Positions 37,159 to 49,174 of a stretch of DNA of 64,000 nucleotides are shown piece after piece. How positions within the stretch are numbered: the first letter of the stretch is position 1; the number at the start of each line of letters is the position of its first letter. Where the stretch lies: contig BSBK01002057.1 of NCBI GenBank assembly GCA_027943335.1, forward strand, positions 1 to 64,000, given 5' to 3'. The position numbers and the translations under genes are program-made. This DNA is from Chamaecyparis obtusa. Lineage: Eukaryota > Streptophyta > Pinopsida > Cupressales > Cupressaceae. The notes beneath the pieces were generated by a model. That model saw only the letters and a list, made by a program, of their open reading frames with translations, ran no database searches and was not told the origin of the DNA.

Positions 37159-38320
37159 GCTATGTACATTCAACTTACTCTTAAGCAATCTATTTACATA
37201 TTCTTCTGCTTCAACTTCTGAAATTTCATAGCCAAGAGGATCTATGAACTCTACTCTTGGTTCAACTGCTTCAATATAAGTAAAGTCAGTGTCAACCATA
37301 AAGCATATCTCATTTTTATACTTTTCAACTATTTCTTGAGGGATTCTTGACCTTTTCTTCATCAAGTTCTAAAATGTTTTAATCACTAAAGTTGCACTCT
37401 CATCAACCTTGTCTACATGGTATCTTAGATACACTTTCTTAATTCTGTCCATGGTGGTTCTATTGTCATTCCAGTCATCTCCAATTGAAAATGGAAATCT
37501 TCTAAAAAATTGGAAAAACATATATGTAATCAATGATGAGAACCTAAACTGTGAATTCTTAGTCTTCTTAATCTTATCAAGATTCTCAAATAACTGAATT
37601 CTCAAAATTTCACACATATCCACTTGAACTTTATCAAAACACATCAAATAGGTTGCATGAATCATTCCAGCTACCATGTCATCTTCTCTTGAATTAGCAC
37701 AAAACTTAGCTATTAAGATCTTGCATAAATACCTAACATCATCTTGTTGTATCTTGCTAATCACTATTCCTCTACCATTGTAAGATGATTTAGTGTTGTC
37801 CAATATAGTTTTCTTCACAGTCTTCTCATTGAATGGTATAACTCTAGATTTTGACAAACCAGTTACTTCATGAATTTGGTTTTCTGTTATGTCAATAACT
37901 CTGTCATCTAACCAAAACTTTCCATTATGTATTCTGCTCAGAATGATTTTAGTGCATTCTTCATCATCAAATTCATGTTGTACTGAATACTTTACAATCT
38001 CATTCTCATTCAAATGTTCAAACCCTACTTTCAATGACATATCCTAGTTATATAGCTTCTCATACTCCTTAGTAAAATCACTTTCACTGAGGGTTTCAAG
38101 TTTGCATCCCAAATAGCTTCTAACATTCTCTAAATTTAAAACTCCATCTGGTACGAATGATAATGCTAGCTTAGGGTCTTCTTCCAAGGGTTCTACTAGT
38201 TCCCTTTTAATATTAGGTTTGATTTTATCTCTTACACTATGCACAAATGAAACATCTATATCTTCTGTAAATTCTTTAACTGACTGATAGATTTTCTCAA
38301 TAAAATACCTTAATTCCACG
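37150..38320 (-). pseudogene. Element B ORF2, N-terminal part
   Basis: Frames 38319-38044, 38040-37369 and 37365-37150 are in the same phase, separated only by single TAG codons, and so form one protein. Notable segments are FDDEECTKIILSRIHNGKFW, LDDRVIDITENQIHEVTGLS and DDMVAGMIHATYLMCFDKVQ. The 'W-dd--i-it---IhevTGL' pattern recalls N-terminal regions of plant mobile domain or 'putative plant transposon protein' families found in many plant retroelements, but the match is weak and from memory. It lies directly after Gag, where pol would normally be. The 3' 310 bp are duplicated at 33860-34170. Confidence 0.7.
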
Positions 38321-38706
38321 ATTTAGGGCTTTGCATAGATCCGACACAAAGTTCTTTCACCAAATCTTTGCAAACTGCTTTCAATCACTGCTGCTTCAAT
38401 CTCCTTAACACTTGTATTCACTTTAATGATCAAACAATACAGATCATAAGCTTTTAACCTTTCAATCTCACAAGATTCTGACATCGCATTCAATTCTTTT
38501 GCCGCTTCTTTCTAAAAAGCTATTCTTGCTTTCTTGCAAAACTTCAAACTTCTTGCGAACTCACATAACATCATATTAGCTCATGGGCTCTTAACCATAA
38601 CATCATTACATCATATACTACCTTACATTAACTGCACAAAACTCAATTCATCCTATACTAATTTTGACACTATCCTAAGTTCCTATTCTACTACATTCTT
38701 CATGAA

Positions 38707-39978
38707 TTAAGTACTTTGAGATGGGTTAGGAAGATATTCACTCTTACCATTAGATAGTTCACCTGTCTGATTACCTTCTGTGCTGAATGTGTCTCCTTGA
38801 TCTGTGTCTTTAACAAATTTTACTTCTTCTAAATTACTGCAACATCCTTTCTGACTATTATTTGCATTTTCATTTCTTCTTGTGTAGTTCTTGTTGTTAG
38901 GATTTCTCATGTTGTTCATCCTGCAAAACCTTGTTGTATGACCAAATTTTTTGCATATCTAACAAACTACTCCATTGTTTCCATATCTCGGTCCTGTCTG
39001 ACTGATTTGTGATCTGCAATTCCTTGCAATGTATCCAACCTTGTTGCATCTAAAACACACTACTCCATTTCTTCTGTTCATATCTTCAGTAGGTCTCTTA
39101 TCTGCATTGTTAGTATCTCTAAACATTCTACTATTATTATTACTATCATATCTAGGATTTTTACATTCAATAGCTCTATGTCCAAAACCATGACAATTAT
39201 AACAAGAACCATTAAGAGGTTTAAATTGCTTACCTGTGCAATCTTTCTTCATATGACCAAAAGTATTACATGCAAAACATCTACCTTTAAATTCTCTTTG
39301 CGTACCTTTAGGTGATTCTTCTTGTTTAGGTGGTTCTTCTTGTTTAGGTATATCCTCAAATTTGTTAGCTTCATCAGATTTCTTTTTATCTATATTCTTA
39401 GAAACTTTCAGATTTGGTTCCTTGCTTTCTTTACTTATCTTAGATGAGTTAAATCCAAGACCAGTTTTATCATAAAATGGCTTTTGATAAGATATTTGTT
39501 CATCAATCTTCTGATTGTTGGAATACAGTCTCTCAAGATGTTGCTTAGACTGGGTCAATTCACCTTTCACAATTGTATTGTACTTCTCAAGTTCAACATA
39601 CTATAGTTTTGTTTTCTCAAGTTCAGATGTCACTTTACAAAGTTTAGATTTCAGATCTTCACTCTCAGATTTTAGATTTTAATTCTTAGATTTTAGATTT
39701 TCATTTTTGTTGTTTCCATCTTTCAAACTTAACTTCAGATTTTCTATCTTCAATTCATGTTTAAGGATCTCATTTTCTTTCTCAAGATTTTCATCACAAT
39801 CTTCAATTTGAATTATAGATTCCTTTTTTGATTTCAGATCTTCCACCTTATTTTTTAGCTTCTCAATGAGGTTCTTTACATCATCATATTTTCCTTTCAG
39901 AGTATCTCTTTCTTTAGTAAGCATATCAATCTGTTCAAGAGCTTCTTCAAGATTCTTTTGTAATTGATCCATATCCAT
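38707..39978 (-). pseudogene. Element B Gag: coiled coil plus four CCHC zinc knuckles
   Basis: The start at 39978 (MDMDQLQKNLEEALEQIDML) lies about 70 bp after the PBS. Residues 1 to about 150 are a heptad-rich coiled coil (ERDTLKGKYDDVKNLIEKLK). Near the C-terminus are knuckles CFACNTFGHMKKDC, CYNCHGFGHRAIEC, CFRCNKVGYIARNC (His replaced by Tyr) and one with a stop inside (C-stop-ICKKFGHTTRFC). All pieces are in one frame, interrupted only by three stops (about 39677, 39603, 38957). No UBN2 domain is visible. This makes it unlike the Gag of elements C and E and closer to long Sirevirus-type nucleocapsids. Confidence 0.85.
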
Positions 39979-40033
39979 AGAGATCTTACTCAAGCTGCTA
40001 GGCTTTCTTTGAATAATTCTTTTCTGAGTAACT

Positions 40034-40049
40034 AAGCTCTGATACCAAT
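40034..40049 (-). other. Primer binding site of element B
   Basis: Minus strand: LTR end TTTCTAACA, A, then TTGGTATCAGAGCTTAG, complementary to initiator tRNA-Met. Confidence 0.93.
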
Positions 40050-41128
40050 TGTTAGAAATAGGGAATACTGAGAAGGGGGGGGGGGGGGGGGGGGGTGGGT
40101 GAATTAGTATTCTACAAAGTTTTACTTTTGCCCAATTATGGATATAATAGATTAACTTGGTACTTGCATAACAGAGTAAACTAAATAACATGCATAGAAA
40201 TAAAGCAAATAAACTCATAACACATTATTTGTTCTTGAGGAAACCCTAGCCAAGGGAAAACCCTGGTGGGGATGGTACCCACAAAGATCCACTAATCAAA
40301 AGTATCTTGTTAAGGATGTTGACCCTGTTAGGAGTCTGTTACATACATATAGTGTCTCAGTCCTGATTCAGGGACTTTAGGCCTTGTTAGAAGCCTCAAC
40401 CCTGCTAAGAGTTGGTGGAACAAAAAATGATTACAAGATGAGCCCACTACCCAAGCAAGTAATGTACAATAGTATTTGATTACAAAAATAGGGCAAGGTA
40501 CATAACCTTATACTGCTTCACTTGCTTATACAAAGTCTTCTTGCTTGACCTTACAACTTCGCATCAATAACTTTTGCATCACACCTATTACATTCATATC
40601 TTTCATATTACATATGTCTTACATTTATACAAGTTATTAAGAATAATAACTTTTATAGTCAGCTTTACAATACATAAAGCTTTAGAAAAAATACAAATTA
40701 ACTTATTTTACCCAAGGGTTAGCATCTAGGATGTTGTCCCTAATATTATTAAGACATTATTTTGATAAACAAAATAATCCCTTAACTCTTTACTTGTTCT
40801 GTCTTCTTGCTTTATCCTGTCGGCTTCAGCTCTGTCTCTGGTAATACTGCAATAACTTCTTCCATACATGCCGTACAGACTTTCACTCTCAGGTGAGTCT
40901 TCAATATGCATCATAGTATCCATGTTCAAGTGCGCAAGCACTGAACTTACTTCTATCAACATCGCCAATCAAAACTATCTTGGGTTAGACTGGAAAATGT
41001 TGCTCACACTTAGACAATTTTGCTCTACACTCTGTCATACTTGCTCTCTATCATATGCAGTCTTCATGTAGATCATATGTTTCCATAATGACAACATCTA
41101 GATATCTAACTCTGCCAAATTGCCAACA
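40050..41128 (-). repeat. 5' LTR of element B (1079 bp)
   Basis: Direct repeat of 29004-30066. It carries a long G-run (about 40075-40095) that is shorter in the other copy. Confidence 0.95.
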
Positions 41129-41133
41129 AAAAA

Positions 41134-41925
41134 TTATGTAGACAATTAAGAAATCCTCTCCCCTAAAAGTGTTACAAATATTATAAGTTGTGGTGGAAAG
41201 AAATTTCTCTTAGGAGATGATGCATTCTTTTGTTCTTTATCAATAAGACAAAGACATTAGTGGAATCAACATGGAATACAAATATAACAAAAGGGGAGCT
41301 TTGATAGAGCACTTTTCAATGCACCATCTCAAGAACGGTATAAGAAAACCATTGATAATGGCAAATTATGTTTTAGTTCTTATATTGCTCCTCTCACCTT
41401 CTTCTTAGAGGCCTAATGATCACACCACAAAAAGGAAATTTGGTATCATTTGGGACTCTTGAAAATACTCACAAAGATGCAATTTGAAGTAGATCTCTTC
41501 AAAGACCAAGGCGTTCATGATTGCAAGAAGACAAATTGCTGCTTCTATAAATCAAATATCATGTCATCCTTTTGATGTTATGGGCATTGAAATTATCTAT
41601 TCAATCTAACAGAAATATATATGTTTTTTGTTCTCAAATGGCTAGATAGTACAATGATCACAAGTACAAAAGACGCAGATAGAGACAAAACCTTAACAAA
41701 ACCCTAATTTGAAAGTGACATGTTTCTTGCTATATATTCTTGTAAAAGTGACTTATGTCACCTTTTGTAACAAAAATTAGCTTTTGGGCTCTATCATTGT
41801 AAAAATTGGGTAAATCCTAGCTTTCCTGTAAATGGGTAGTTACTCTAAATGATCACTAGGGTAGTTATCCTAAGTGTTTATCTTGGGTAGTTTTTGATTA
41901 AGGTAAAAATAGGTTTTGATGGGGC
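41134..41925. other. Intergenic DNA between elements B and D
   Basis: No recognisable gene. Part of it was contiguous with 28998 before element B inserted. Confidence 0.5.
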
Positions 41926-42152
41926 CTAAAAACTCAGAACAAAGAGAAAATAACTTAAGATAAAGCTTTACAAGAACCACCCAAAACACAACAGACTAGC
42001 TAGAATAAAAGGCTAGTCCCCCCAAGAAACACACAAAAGAACACTGCCAAAGAATAAACATTGAGAACCAACAACCCATAAATAAAACCAACATCATGAT
42101 CATCCCTTAGTACCCTTCTTATGGGACCAGAGAGTCATATCAAAAGAAGGTG
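41926..42152 (-). pseudogene. Probable distal part of the LINE-like remnant
   Basis: Directly continuous with 59681 once element D and one ATGAT are removed. There is no ORF. The minus strand is G/T-rich (tttcttggggggactagcct), like the 3' end of a LINE transcript. Confidence 0.45.
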
Positions 42153-42157
42153 ATGAT

Positions 42158-43401
42158 TGTATGTGTGAATTTTGTACCTAGCTGTAGACACAACACTTCA
42201 GTAAAATATTAGAGGTTAGCTAAAATCAAAATCGTGCAGTGAAATGGAAACTAATCTAACCAGGTGATTTGTTGCCTTCTAGTAGGTGCGAGTATGATAT
42301 TCTTAGATTGGACCGAGATCAGTGACCTTGATGACACCTAAACGAAGGATTTGAATGTAGAATCTAGATATGAGATGAATGCAAATTAATCTATGTTTTT
42401 GGATTTTCTATGCAATAAGATGAAATAAATTGATATGAATCTATTCTATATGAGAAACTGATATGACATGCAATTTTATCTAATCAATGATATGCTAAAT
42501 GTATGAATGCTTAAAACAATGAAAATCTCACAACAGCTTTGATTCACAAAGATTGATTCTTCGATCACCAATTCGCCAGTGTGAGGATGCAATTTGTGGA
42601 TGGATCCAAAATGAAGAGCTGAGGCCTCAATTTATAGAAATCCAAGACTTTGGAGGTGCATGGAAAAAACCATAAATCACTCTTGATAAACTCGGGTTGA
42701 TTTTTGAGTTATCAAGAATTTAGAGATAGATTAACTCACAAAATCATGCAAATCAATTTTTTGATTTAAATCAGAAGTTGAGATCAGCTTTCAACTCAAA
42801 AGAGAGTTGAGTTTATTTTTAAAACAACTTGAATTGATTTTCTGATTTAAAATTCAACTGCTTTTTGGATGTGCATAATTAATTATGAATTAATTTAATA
42901 AATCAAGTGATTTATCCTCAACTTAATTGATTTTAAATAAAACAATTGATTTATGGGTTAATCAATTATTAAATCAAACTTTTATTCAAAAACTATATTA
43001 TTAAATTTGACAATTGACATTAATTAATTAAATAAGAATTTAATCAATTAGTCATAGGATATTTGATTTATTGTCAAAATGAAATAATACAATTTAGGAA
43101 TAAATATAATTAAATCTAATTAAATAATTAAGTGACAGTATTAAATCTAATTAATTAAATATTCAAAATATTCAATTAATCAAACTTTAGGATAAATAGG
43201 ATTTATTGCCAAATAATCATTAAATTAAATATAATTAGGATAAATAGGAATAAGGAATATTCCCCAATGCAGAATTTAGGATAATCAATTAAGATTTGAT
43301 AATGTGCCGATGTGCCTTAGGTTAGGACTTTGATGTCAATTTTGTTCGATGTGTCAATATAGGAGGTTAACGAACCTATAGCCCCTTTTTGGGGTATTAC
43401 A
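42158..43401 (-). repeat. 3' LTR of element D (1244 bp)
   Basis: Starts TGTAATACCCC and ends ...ACACATACA on the minus strand. Matches 58431-59675 throughout. The AT-rich half (42830-43200) is full of TTAAT/AATTAA blocks. Confidence 0.97.
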
Positions 43402-43417
43402 TTTTGCCCCTCTTTGA
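43402..43417 (-). other. Polypurine tract of element D
   Basis: Minus strand TCAAAGAGGGGCAAAA abuts the 3' LTR start TGTAATACC. The same tract type occurs at 62151. Confidence 0.9.
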
Positions 43418-44659
43418 ATTACTGTGTGAAGTGCAGTGGTTCAAAGACAATCTGTATATGATGTTGAAACTGATGTTTGAAATTGAAATTGATATGAAAC
43501 AGAAATTGTGATATGAGACAGAAACTGATTGAAAGATTCGAAGATATTAGGTCTTGAATGACCAAAGATAATGTTAACTATAATAGCAATGAGCGAATGA
43601 TTGCAAAGAAGTGTCAAAATGCCTAATTCTGAACCTTATGATTGCGAAGAAGTGAGTGACCGATTCCAGACCCGATTGTCGATAAGAATCACATTGGTAT
43701 CACATTTGAACCCTTCAGTTACGAAGAACCAAGGAAATAACACTAATGAACCGATGGTTATGAAAGAATGATACAGTTTACAAGATTAAGAGAATACCAG
43801 ATTGATATGGATCTTGATGAATTTGATATGCCCCAAGCGATGATTGATTTGCCCCAAGCGATGAGGTCTTTTTGATGAATCAACAACTAGATGTGGTTGT
43901 TGTCTTGATTACTAAGGAAAGATATGATTTTAGATTTAGATTACAGACTTTGAATGATGTGCAATACCATGCCCCCTTTGGGATAAAAATTGAAATCTGA
44001 CAAGAAAAGTCAATGTTTATAGTTTAGAAGCATGCTAATTGATTTGAGAAGTGGTTAAACACGTCCGAGAACATATTATGCATCGTTTGTAGGTCCAAAA
44101 GACCAAGTTTGACTAGGTGAAACCATGAGTTGATCATAGTTGACCAAGTTGAAATTTTGATAGTTTGATGTAAGATATTTAGTTAAGTTAAATACTAGAT
44201 TTCTGTGATGATTGAAGGTCGATTATGCAAGCAGTAGACCGTCCTAGGTCTGAAAATTTTAAATCATGATTTTGACATAGTAAATGATCTTAGATTTTGA
44301 TTTTGATCTCAAAAATGGGTTCAGAATGTCGAAATTAGCTAGGGGTGCAATTTCTGTGAAAATCATAGCACTTTTGAAAATTAGGTCAAAAGCTATATAA
44401 AGATCGAAAGGGTCATTTTCAATTCATTTCAACCTTTTGACTTGAGAAATCTTGTGGAGCCCTTTGAGTGAGAAAATGACAGAACCAAAGGTACCTGTGA
44501 GTTTGTATCAATTTGAGCACAGCCAAAGACACCAGAGACCTCGGTAGTATGGACATCCGGTAGGTGGACCTCTTTGCTTCTCTAAAAACTCAATTTTTCC
44601 ATGATTTATAGCCTTTTTAGCATTTTTCGTACACTTTTTAAAATTTGAATTTTTGAATG

Positions 44660-44900
44660 CATGAAAACTCGTACGACTCTCCAGTGAGACGTGTACGACT
44701 TTTGAACTGTAGATAGGTTTTCATTTCATTAACCCCCAAGACTTGTATCAGAGGGACCCAAGAGTCGTACAATATTTCATTGGGTCCCTCATAAATTGTA
44801 CAATGAGGGATACAGTGTTGTGTCACTATGATGTGTCGTATGGTATGATGTAGAAACTCATACGACTTTCCATGCCAGTCTGAAGTGTTGTACGAAAAAT
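44660..44900. repeat. Cluster of CGTACGAC-like motifs (3' side of element D)
   Basis: In 240 bp, variants of (C/T)T(C/T)(A/G)TACGAC occur about seven times (aactcgtacgact at 44667, gtgtacgact at 44691, gagtcgtacaat at 44762, ttgtacaat at 44806, tgtcgtatgg at 44834, ctcatacgact at 44858, gttgtacgaa at 44887). The same motif clusters lie at 56593-56790 and 58120-58325. The core TCGTACGA is a perfect palindrome. Function unknown. Confidence 0.7.
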
Positions 44901-45059
44901 AGTGAGCCTAAAACTCATTGCTAGGTCAAATGTTTGAATTTCCTGATCTTTGAGCCTGATTGCTGACCTTTTAACCTACCTTCTGAAATAACCAACTACT
45001 CAATTCTTGCCCTGGTAACCTGTTCTGTAACCAAAGTACTGATAGGATTCCTTGTTTCT

Positions 45060-46700
45060 GTGTTGTGTAGGTCATATGTCTAGATGTTCATGTACACATT
45101 TCACATCCAACCACTCAGAGACTGTGTGTCACTACCTGACCCGATGAAGGTACACCTTGCATCCTGTGGCTTCGAGTATCTCATACATTTACCTAAGATT
45201 AGGGTAAATCACAAAATTTTGACTGCTTTGATGGAGCAATTTCATTCAGAGACACAGACCTTCCATTTACCGATGGGGGAGATCACTGTGACCCCAGAGG
45301 ATGTGTACCAGATACTATGCATTCCATTCCATACAGGATGATGTCCAGAGTATGTGAGTTTAGGGAACTCAGGTCTATTAGTGTTCAGACGTCTCTTTGG
45401 AGATGATACCCAGATGACTACCTCTATTTCCTAGGAGACCTTAGTACAACATTATGGACAGACACACCAGCTAGAGTGTATTATTGCCAGGATGATAGGA
45501 GGGATTATCATGTCTAACCGTTAGCAGAATGGTCTATTGATGGGCTGGGCCCGATGGTTGCACATTTGATGGTGACTCCCTTTGAGTTGGCTTGGGGTTA
45601 GTGTCTTTTGGCCCATATGTTCTCTAAGATGCACGAGGTTAGAGCCGTGTGTTGATTGGGAGGTCATCCTCCACTTTAGAGAGATTCATTATCACAAGGG
45701 TGTGGCGGCAGTATGGACGAATGTAGGATGCACCGGAGGATTATGCCACTTATGCTCAGATAGCTCATGAGCTTGGACTTGGATGGATCATGAGGCTCTC
45801 TTATGATTTGTGTTCATAGGAGTACAATGGCATCATTGGTAGAGATTGGGAGTACAGACCAGAGGTACTTGATGTTGGAGTTATAGATGGATTCATTGCC
45901 TAGCTTGCAAACCATCCTACCCATAGGTTCTCAGATCCGACAGAGTTGATACCCTCCATGGAGGAGGCTATGGATGTTACCAGAGCACCGATGAGACAGG
46001 GTCCCAAACCCACATAGGTTCCTATTATACACCCCACACCTTTGAGACCAAGAGTGATGGCTCCTCTACATAGACCATCAGGACAAATGAGGCCCCCTTG
46101 TCCCACTAGTTCCACAACAGGTAGATCTACAGGTTCACAGAGATGGACTAAGGGAGAGGGTGGTACTTTAGGTGGTGTTGGCATAGCTGATGAGGTACTA
46201 GCAGCTAAGCAGGTTGTAGGTGGTGAGGGTCCCGATCCATTACAGGGTGACACAGGTTTTGATTTGGGTGCAGAGGTTAGACGCCGTAAGGCGCAGAGAG
46301 AAAAGACCATTGAGCAGAATGCCCTAGATACTAAGATGCTAGTAGCCGATGCTGATCCTACTATTCCTCTTAATCCACAAGAGACTATCAAATGGCTCAG
46401 ATTATAGGTCAGGGACCTGAAGTTTCACAGTGCTCGGTGGGAGGAGAGATATTTAGAGGTAGATAGACAGTGCACTCAGCTTCGTGCAGAGGTGCAAAGA
46501 TTACAAGTAGAGGTGATTTATCAAACCGCCCAGGAAGCTTACTATGTGTCCACATATTACACTGTTGTTTCTCCTGCATAAAGAGTCCCTACGTACTCTC
46601 AGTGTATGTTGGCATCAGAGGGAGCCATAAAACCTAGAGAAGAGGCAGTACTAGATGCACCACTTCCACCTCCACCAGATGCAGAGGATCAGGCTGACAG
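45060..46700 (+). pseudogene. Antisense additional ORF of element D (plant-mobile-domain-like)
   Basis: Opposite in strand to gag-pol, between integrase and the 3' LTR. The first frame (45084-45341) has MKVHLASCGFEYLIHLPKIR, HKILTALMEQFHSETQTFHL and PMGEITVTPEDVYQILCIPF. This 'W/F..etht FhlP.GE.tiTleDv..il.ip' pattern is typical of the plant mobile domain. Frames then break (stop at 45342, more at 45430-45540). 46042-46407 gives a Gly/Pro/Thr-rich region, and about 46410-46580 a coiled coil (YLEVDRQCTQLRAEVQRLQV). Antisense extra ORFs with this domain are documented in Tat elements. Whether this one was expressed is unknown. Frames read on the minus strand at 45.9-46.4 kb are shadows. Confidence 0.8.
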
Positions 46701-46789
46701 CTGATCTATCTCTTTGTTTTGATATTTTTGATCTCTTGATGTTGATACTGTTCTAACTTTGATGGCTCATATGAGCTCATTCTTTTGTA

Positions 46790-48660
46790 TACTGTGCCAG
46801 TAGTGCACCCTTGACTAGTTTGAATTTTTTGATATATATATATGAGATCAATATTTTGGTTATGACTTCATTTGTACTTGTCATGTTTTCGAGTTATGAT
46901 GATATCATGTGATGCTTATGCTATGAGTTGTGTAGAATGTATGTATGGATTAATGCAATGCAATGATTTCTTTCATATGTATGGATGTAATGCAAATGTG
47001 TTTTGATTATGAAAAGATGTATGTATGATTTTATGCTTATGCACATGGATGTATTGTAATGCAACAGATGGTTATGATATGAAATGTGGATGCAATGATA
47101 CACATGATATATTTTGCAGGAATTGATGAAGACGAGTACTTAGTCTTATGTCAAAAGGATGTTTAACCCAGGAGGATAACTGCTTGTGATTCCATGAAGA
47201 GACCTTCGAGTTAAGCGTCAGCTCTTATGAGATTTTGAGAGGTGATAGAAGAATCGTTTAAGCGTTGAAGTTTATGTAGCCATTTGTGAGATCATGCAAA
47301 CATGCAAAATGCAAAGAACCATGTGAAATAAAATGCAATCTAACACCTAGGACCTAGTCACTGATCATGTGTCGGTCAATTTCATCATTGAATTTTTAGG
47401 TAACCAGATAAATCAATACAATGCCCACTAGTTATGAAACCATAAACATATGAATATCGATTTGTATACGCAAGGATCAATACAACATCCACTAGTTAGG
47501 AAACCATGGACATATGAATATTGATATTATTTTCGGAATGTCAGATTAGATATAAGCACCAAGGCACAAATGCCAGGATGACCTGAATATCATGTCCATT
47601 TTGATATAGCAATTTGTATACGCATCAAAACATAGATGTCGTGATGACCAGAATACACCTTGCGTACAAACACATCAAACAGTCAAGAGATCATTATAAA
47701 TCCAATGTGAATTACCTGTAGTGACCCTTTATCGTTCACATCCTTAGGTAAGATCACATTTCACAATAGGAGAAAGAACTCACTCAAAAAAGGTAATAGT
47801 TAGATCAAACTTCCTTGAATTTTTTGGGTATCAATGGTCGAGGTACGCATGGCCATCCAATTCGAGATAAAGGCTCTTACAGTTAGACATCATTTCAATC
47901 TAGAATTTCCAAAGTTGTTAGATTTTCACATAGAAGAAGAAAACAAAGAAAAGATTATGCCCCCAGTCATTACTCTCTAAATCCTATAAAGGACATCATT
48001 GAAGAGCTCGAAGGGACACAATATGAAAAAATCTCAATGTGAATCAGTAAGCATACAAGGAGATAAAAGCATGTAAAAACATAGATTGTTTTCAGTTTGA
48101 TTGCATTGTTGTAGATGCAAAATCCTTTCTGGAGAGGAGACAGAGTGACTGAATCGGATAAAGATTCAAAGGACCTTGACTGGATATGACTCATCTGATG
48201 TATACTGGAGACCGTAGGATATGACATTGATTGCCCCCAAGTGTTAAGCATTGATAGGATACAGATGCTTGAGCTGATTGGTGTACAGATCAACTTATTG
48301 AAAATAGGAATGCAGAAACAAACCGGGAAATATGTACAAACTAAAGCAAGACTGAAAGCTAGGAAAGACCAAGATTGCACTGATAGATGGAGCATTTTGA
48401 AACAAGTGGCACCCATTTGCCAAGATTTCACCATCTTGGCAGAGATTCTATTTTTGCTACCAAGGCGCCTGTTTCTAGGTTTTCACCAAGGCACTTTTTA
48501 TTTTTCTCATTTTTTTGTATTTTGTATTTTTTCAATTTTTTTGTACTTTTGATATTTTTTACTTTTTTTGTGAATCATCAATGTGCCCATTGCTAGGTTG
48601 TCACCAAGATATTCATTTTTTTAGGACTTTTTCCAAATTTGAAGATTTTTTCAGGACATT
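46790..48660. other. Non-coding part of the element D 3' region
   Basis: No domain found. It contains tgtatgga/tgcaatg-rich sequence (46920-47110) and a T-rich run (48500-48570). Short frames at 47970-48700 are not convincing. Confidence 0.5.
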
Positions 48661-48679
48661 TTACCATAAACTGAATGCC

Positions 48680-49168
48680 TTAGGTGTAGAATTTCTTTAG
48701 ATGGAGAATGTTGATTGGTTCTCGGAGTTGTTCTCCTTCAGTCATTGAGAGTTGACAGGCACTAGAGCCAAAAGTAGCAGTGATTACAAAGGGACCCAGC
48801 CAGTTGGGTTCGAACTTCCCCTTGCATTCTTGATGTGATTGATTTTTAGGATTCTCTCTCAAGACTAGATTGCCAACCTGAAATTCTCTGTGTTTGACTT
48901 TCTTGTTGTAACCTCTAGACATTCTTTTCTGATACACTCTGAGATGATCATACGCTACTTGTTTGCGCTCATCTAGTAGTTCAAGTTCTTGCAACTTAGA
49001 CACTCTGTAGTCATCATCAGTTACTAGACCATGCATTCTGATTCTTAGTGATGAGATTTCAACCTCAATAGGTAGTACCGCTTCCGACCCATAAACTAAA
49101 GCAAAAGGTGTAGCCCTAGTGGGCATTCTGATACTTGTTCTGTAAGCCCAAAGAGTTGGATTGATCAT
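48680..49168 (-). pseudogene. Integrase C-terminal part of element D
   Basis: This 162-codon frame has WAYRTSIRMPTRATPFALVY, GSEAVLPIEVEISSLRI, RKQVAYDHLRVYQKRMSRGY and VGNLVLRE. A GPY/F-type module follows (KFEPNWLGPFVITATFGSSA), then L-EP-NILHLKKFY. This is the expected end of Ty3/gypsy pol; no chromodomain follows, as in Tat elements. A short gap and frame change separate it from the catalytic core. Confidence 0.95.
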
Positions 49169-49174
49169 GAGATG

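Larger units (their letters stand above)
29004..41128 (-). mobile_element. Element B: pol-less LTR retrotransposon with zinc-knuckle Gag and a second long ORF
   Basis: The LTRs (29004-30066 and 40050-41128) are flanked by AAAAA on both sides (28999-29003, 41129-41133). On the minus strand a PBS for initiator tRNA-Met follows the 5' LTR, and two purine tracts precede the 3' LTR, as in Sirevirus-type copia elements. Internally there is a coiled-coil Gag with four CCHC knuckles (39978-38707) and a second reading frame, ORF2, extending from about 38320 to about 32180. No protease, integrase, RT or RNase H of its own is visible. The only pol fragment belongs to element C nested inside. LTR ends and layout resemble element E, so element E's family may have mobilised it. 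That is inference. Confidence 0.85.

Noticed and set aside
36016..37221. Two plus-strand ORFs of 201 and 190 codons as independent genes
   Set aside because: They are inverted duplicates of the element B ORF2 N-terminus, and their ends run into LTR or antisense DNA.
40075..40095. Long G-runs in the LTRs (also 22613-22631) as quadruplex signals
   Set aside because: They are single homopolymer runs whose length differs between LTR copies and may reflect slippage or sequencing error. No regular four-tract pattern.
45900..46391. A 163-codon minus-strand ORF in element D
   Set aside because: The plus-strand frame over the same DNA continues into a coiled coil and follows the PMD-like frame, so this one is treated as its shadow.
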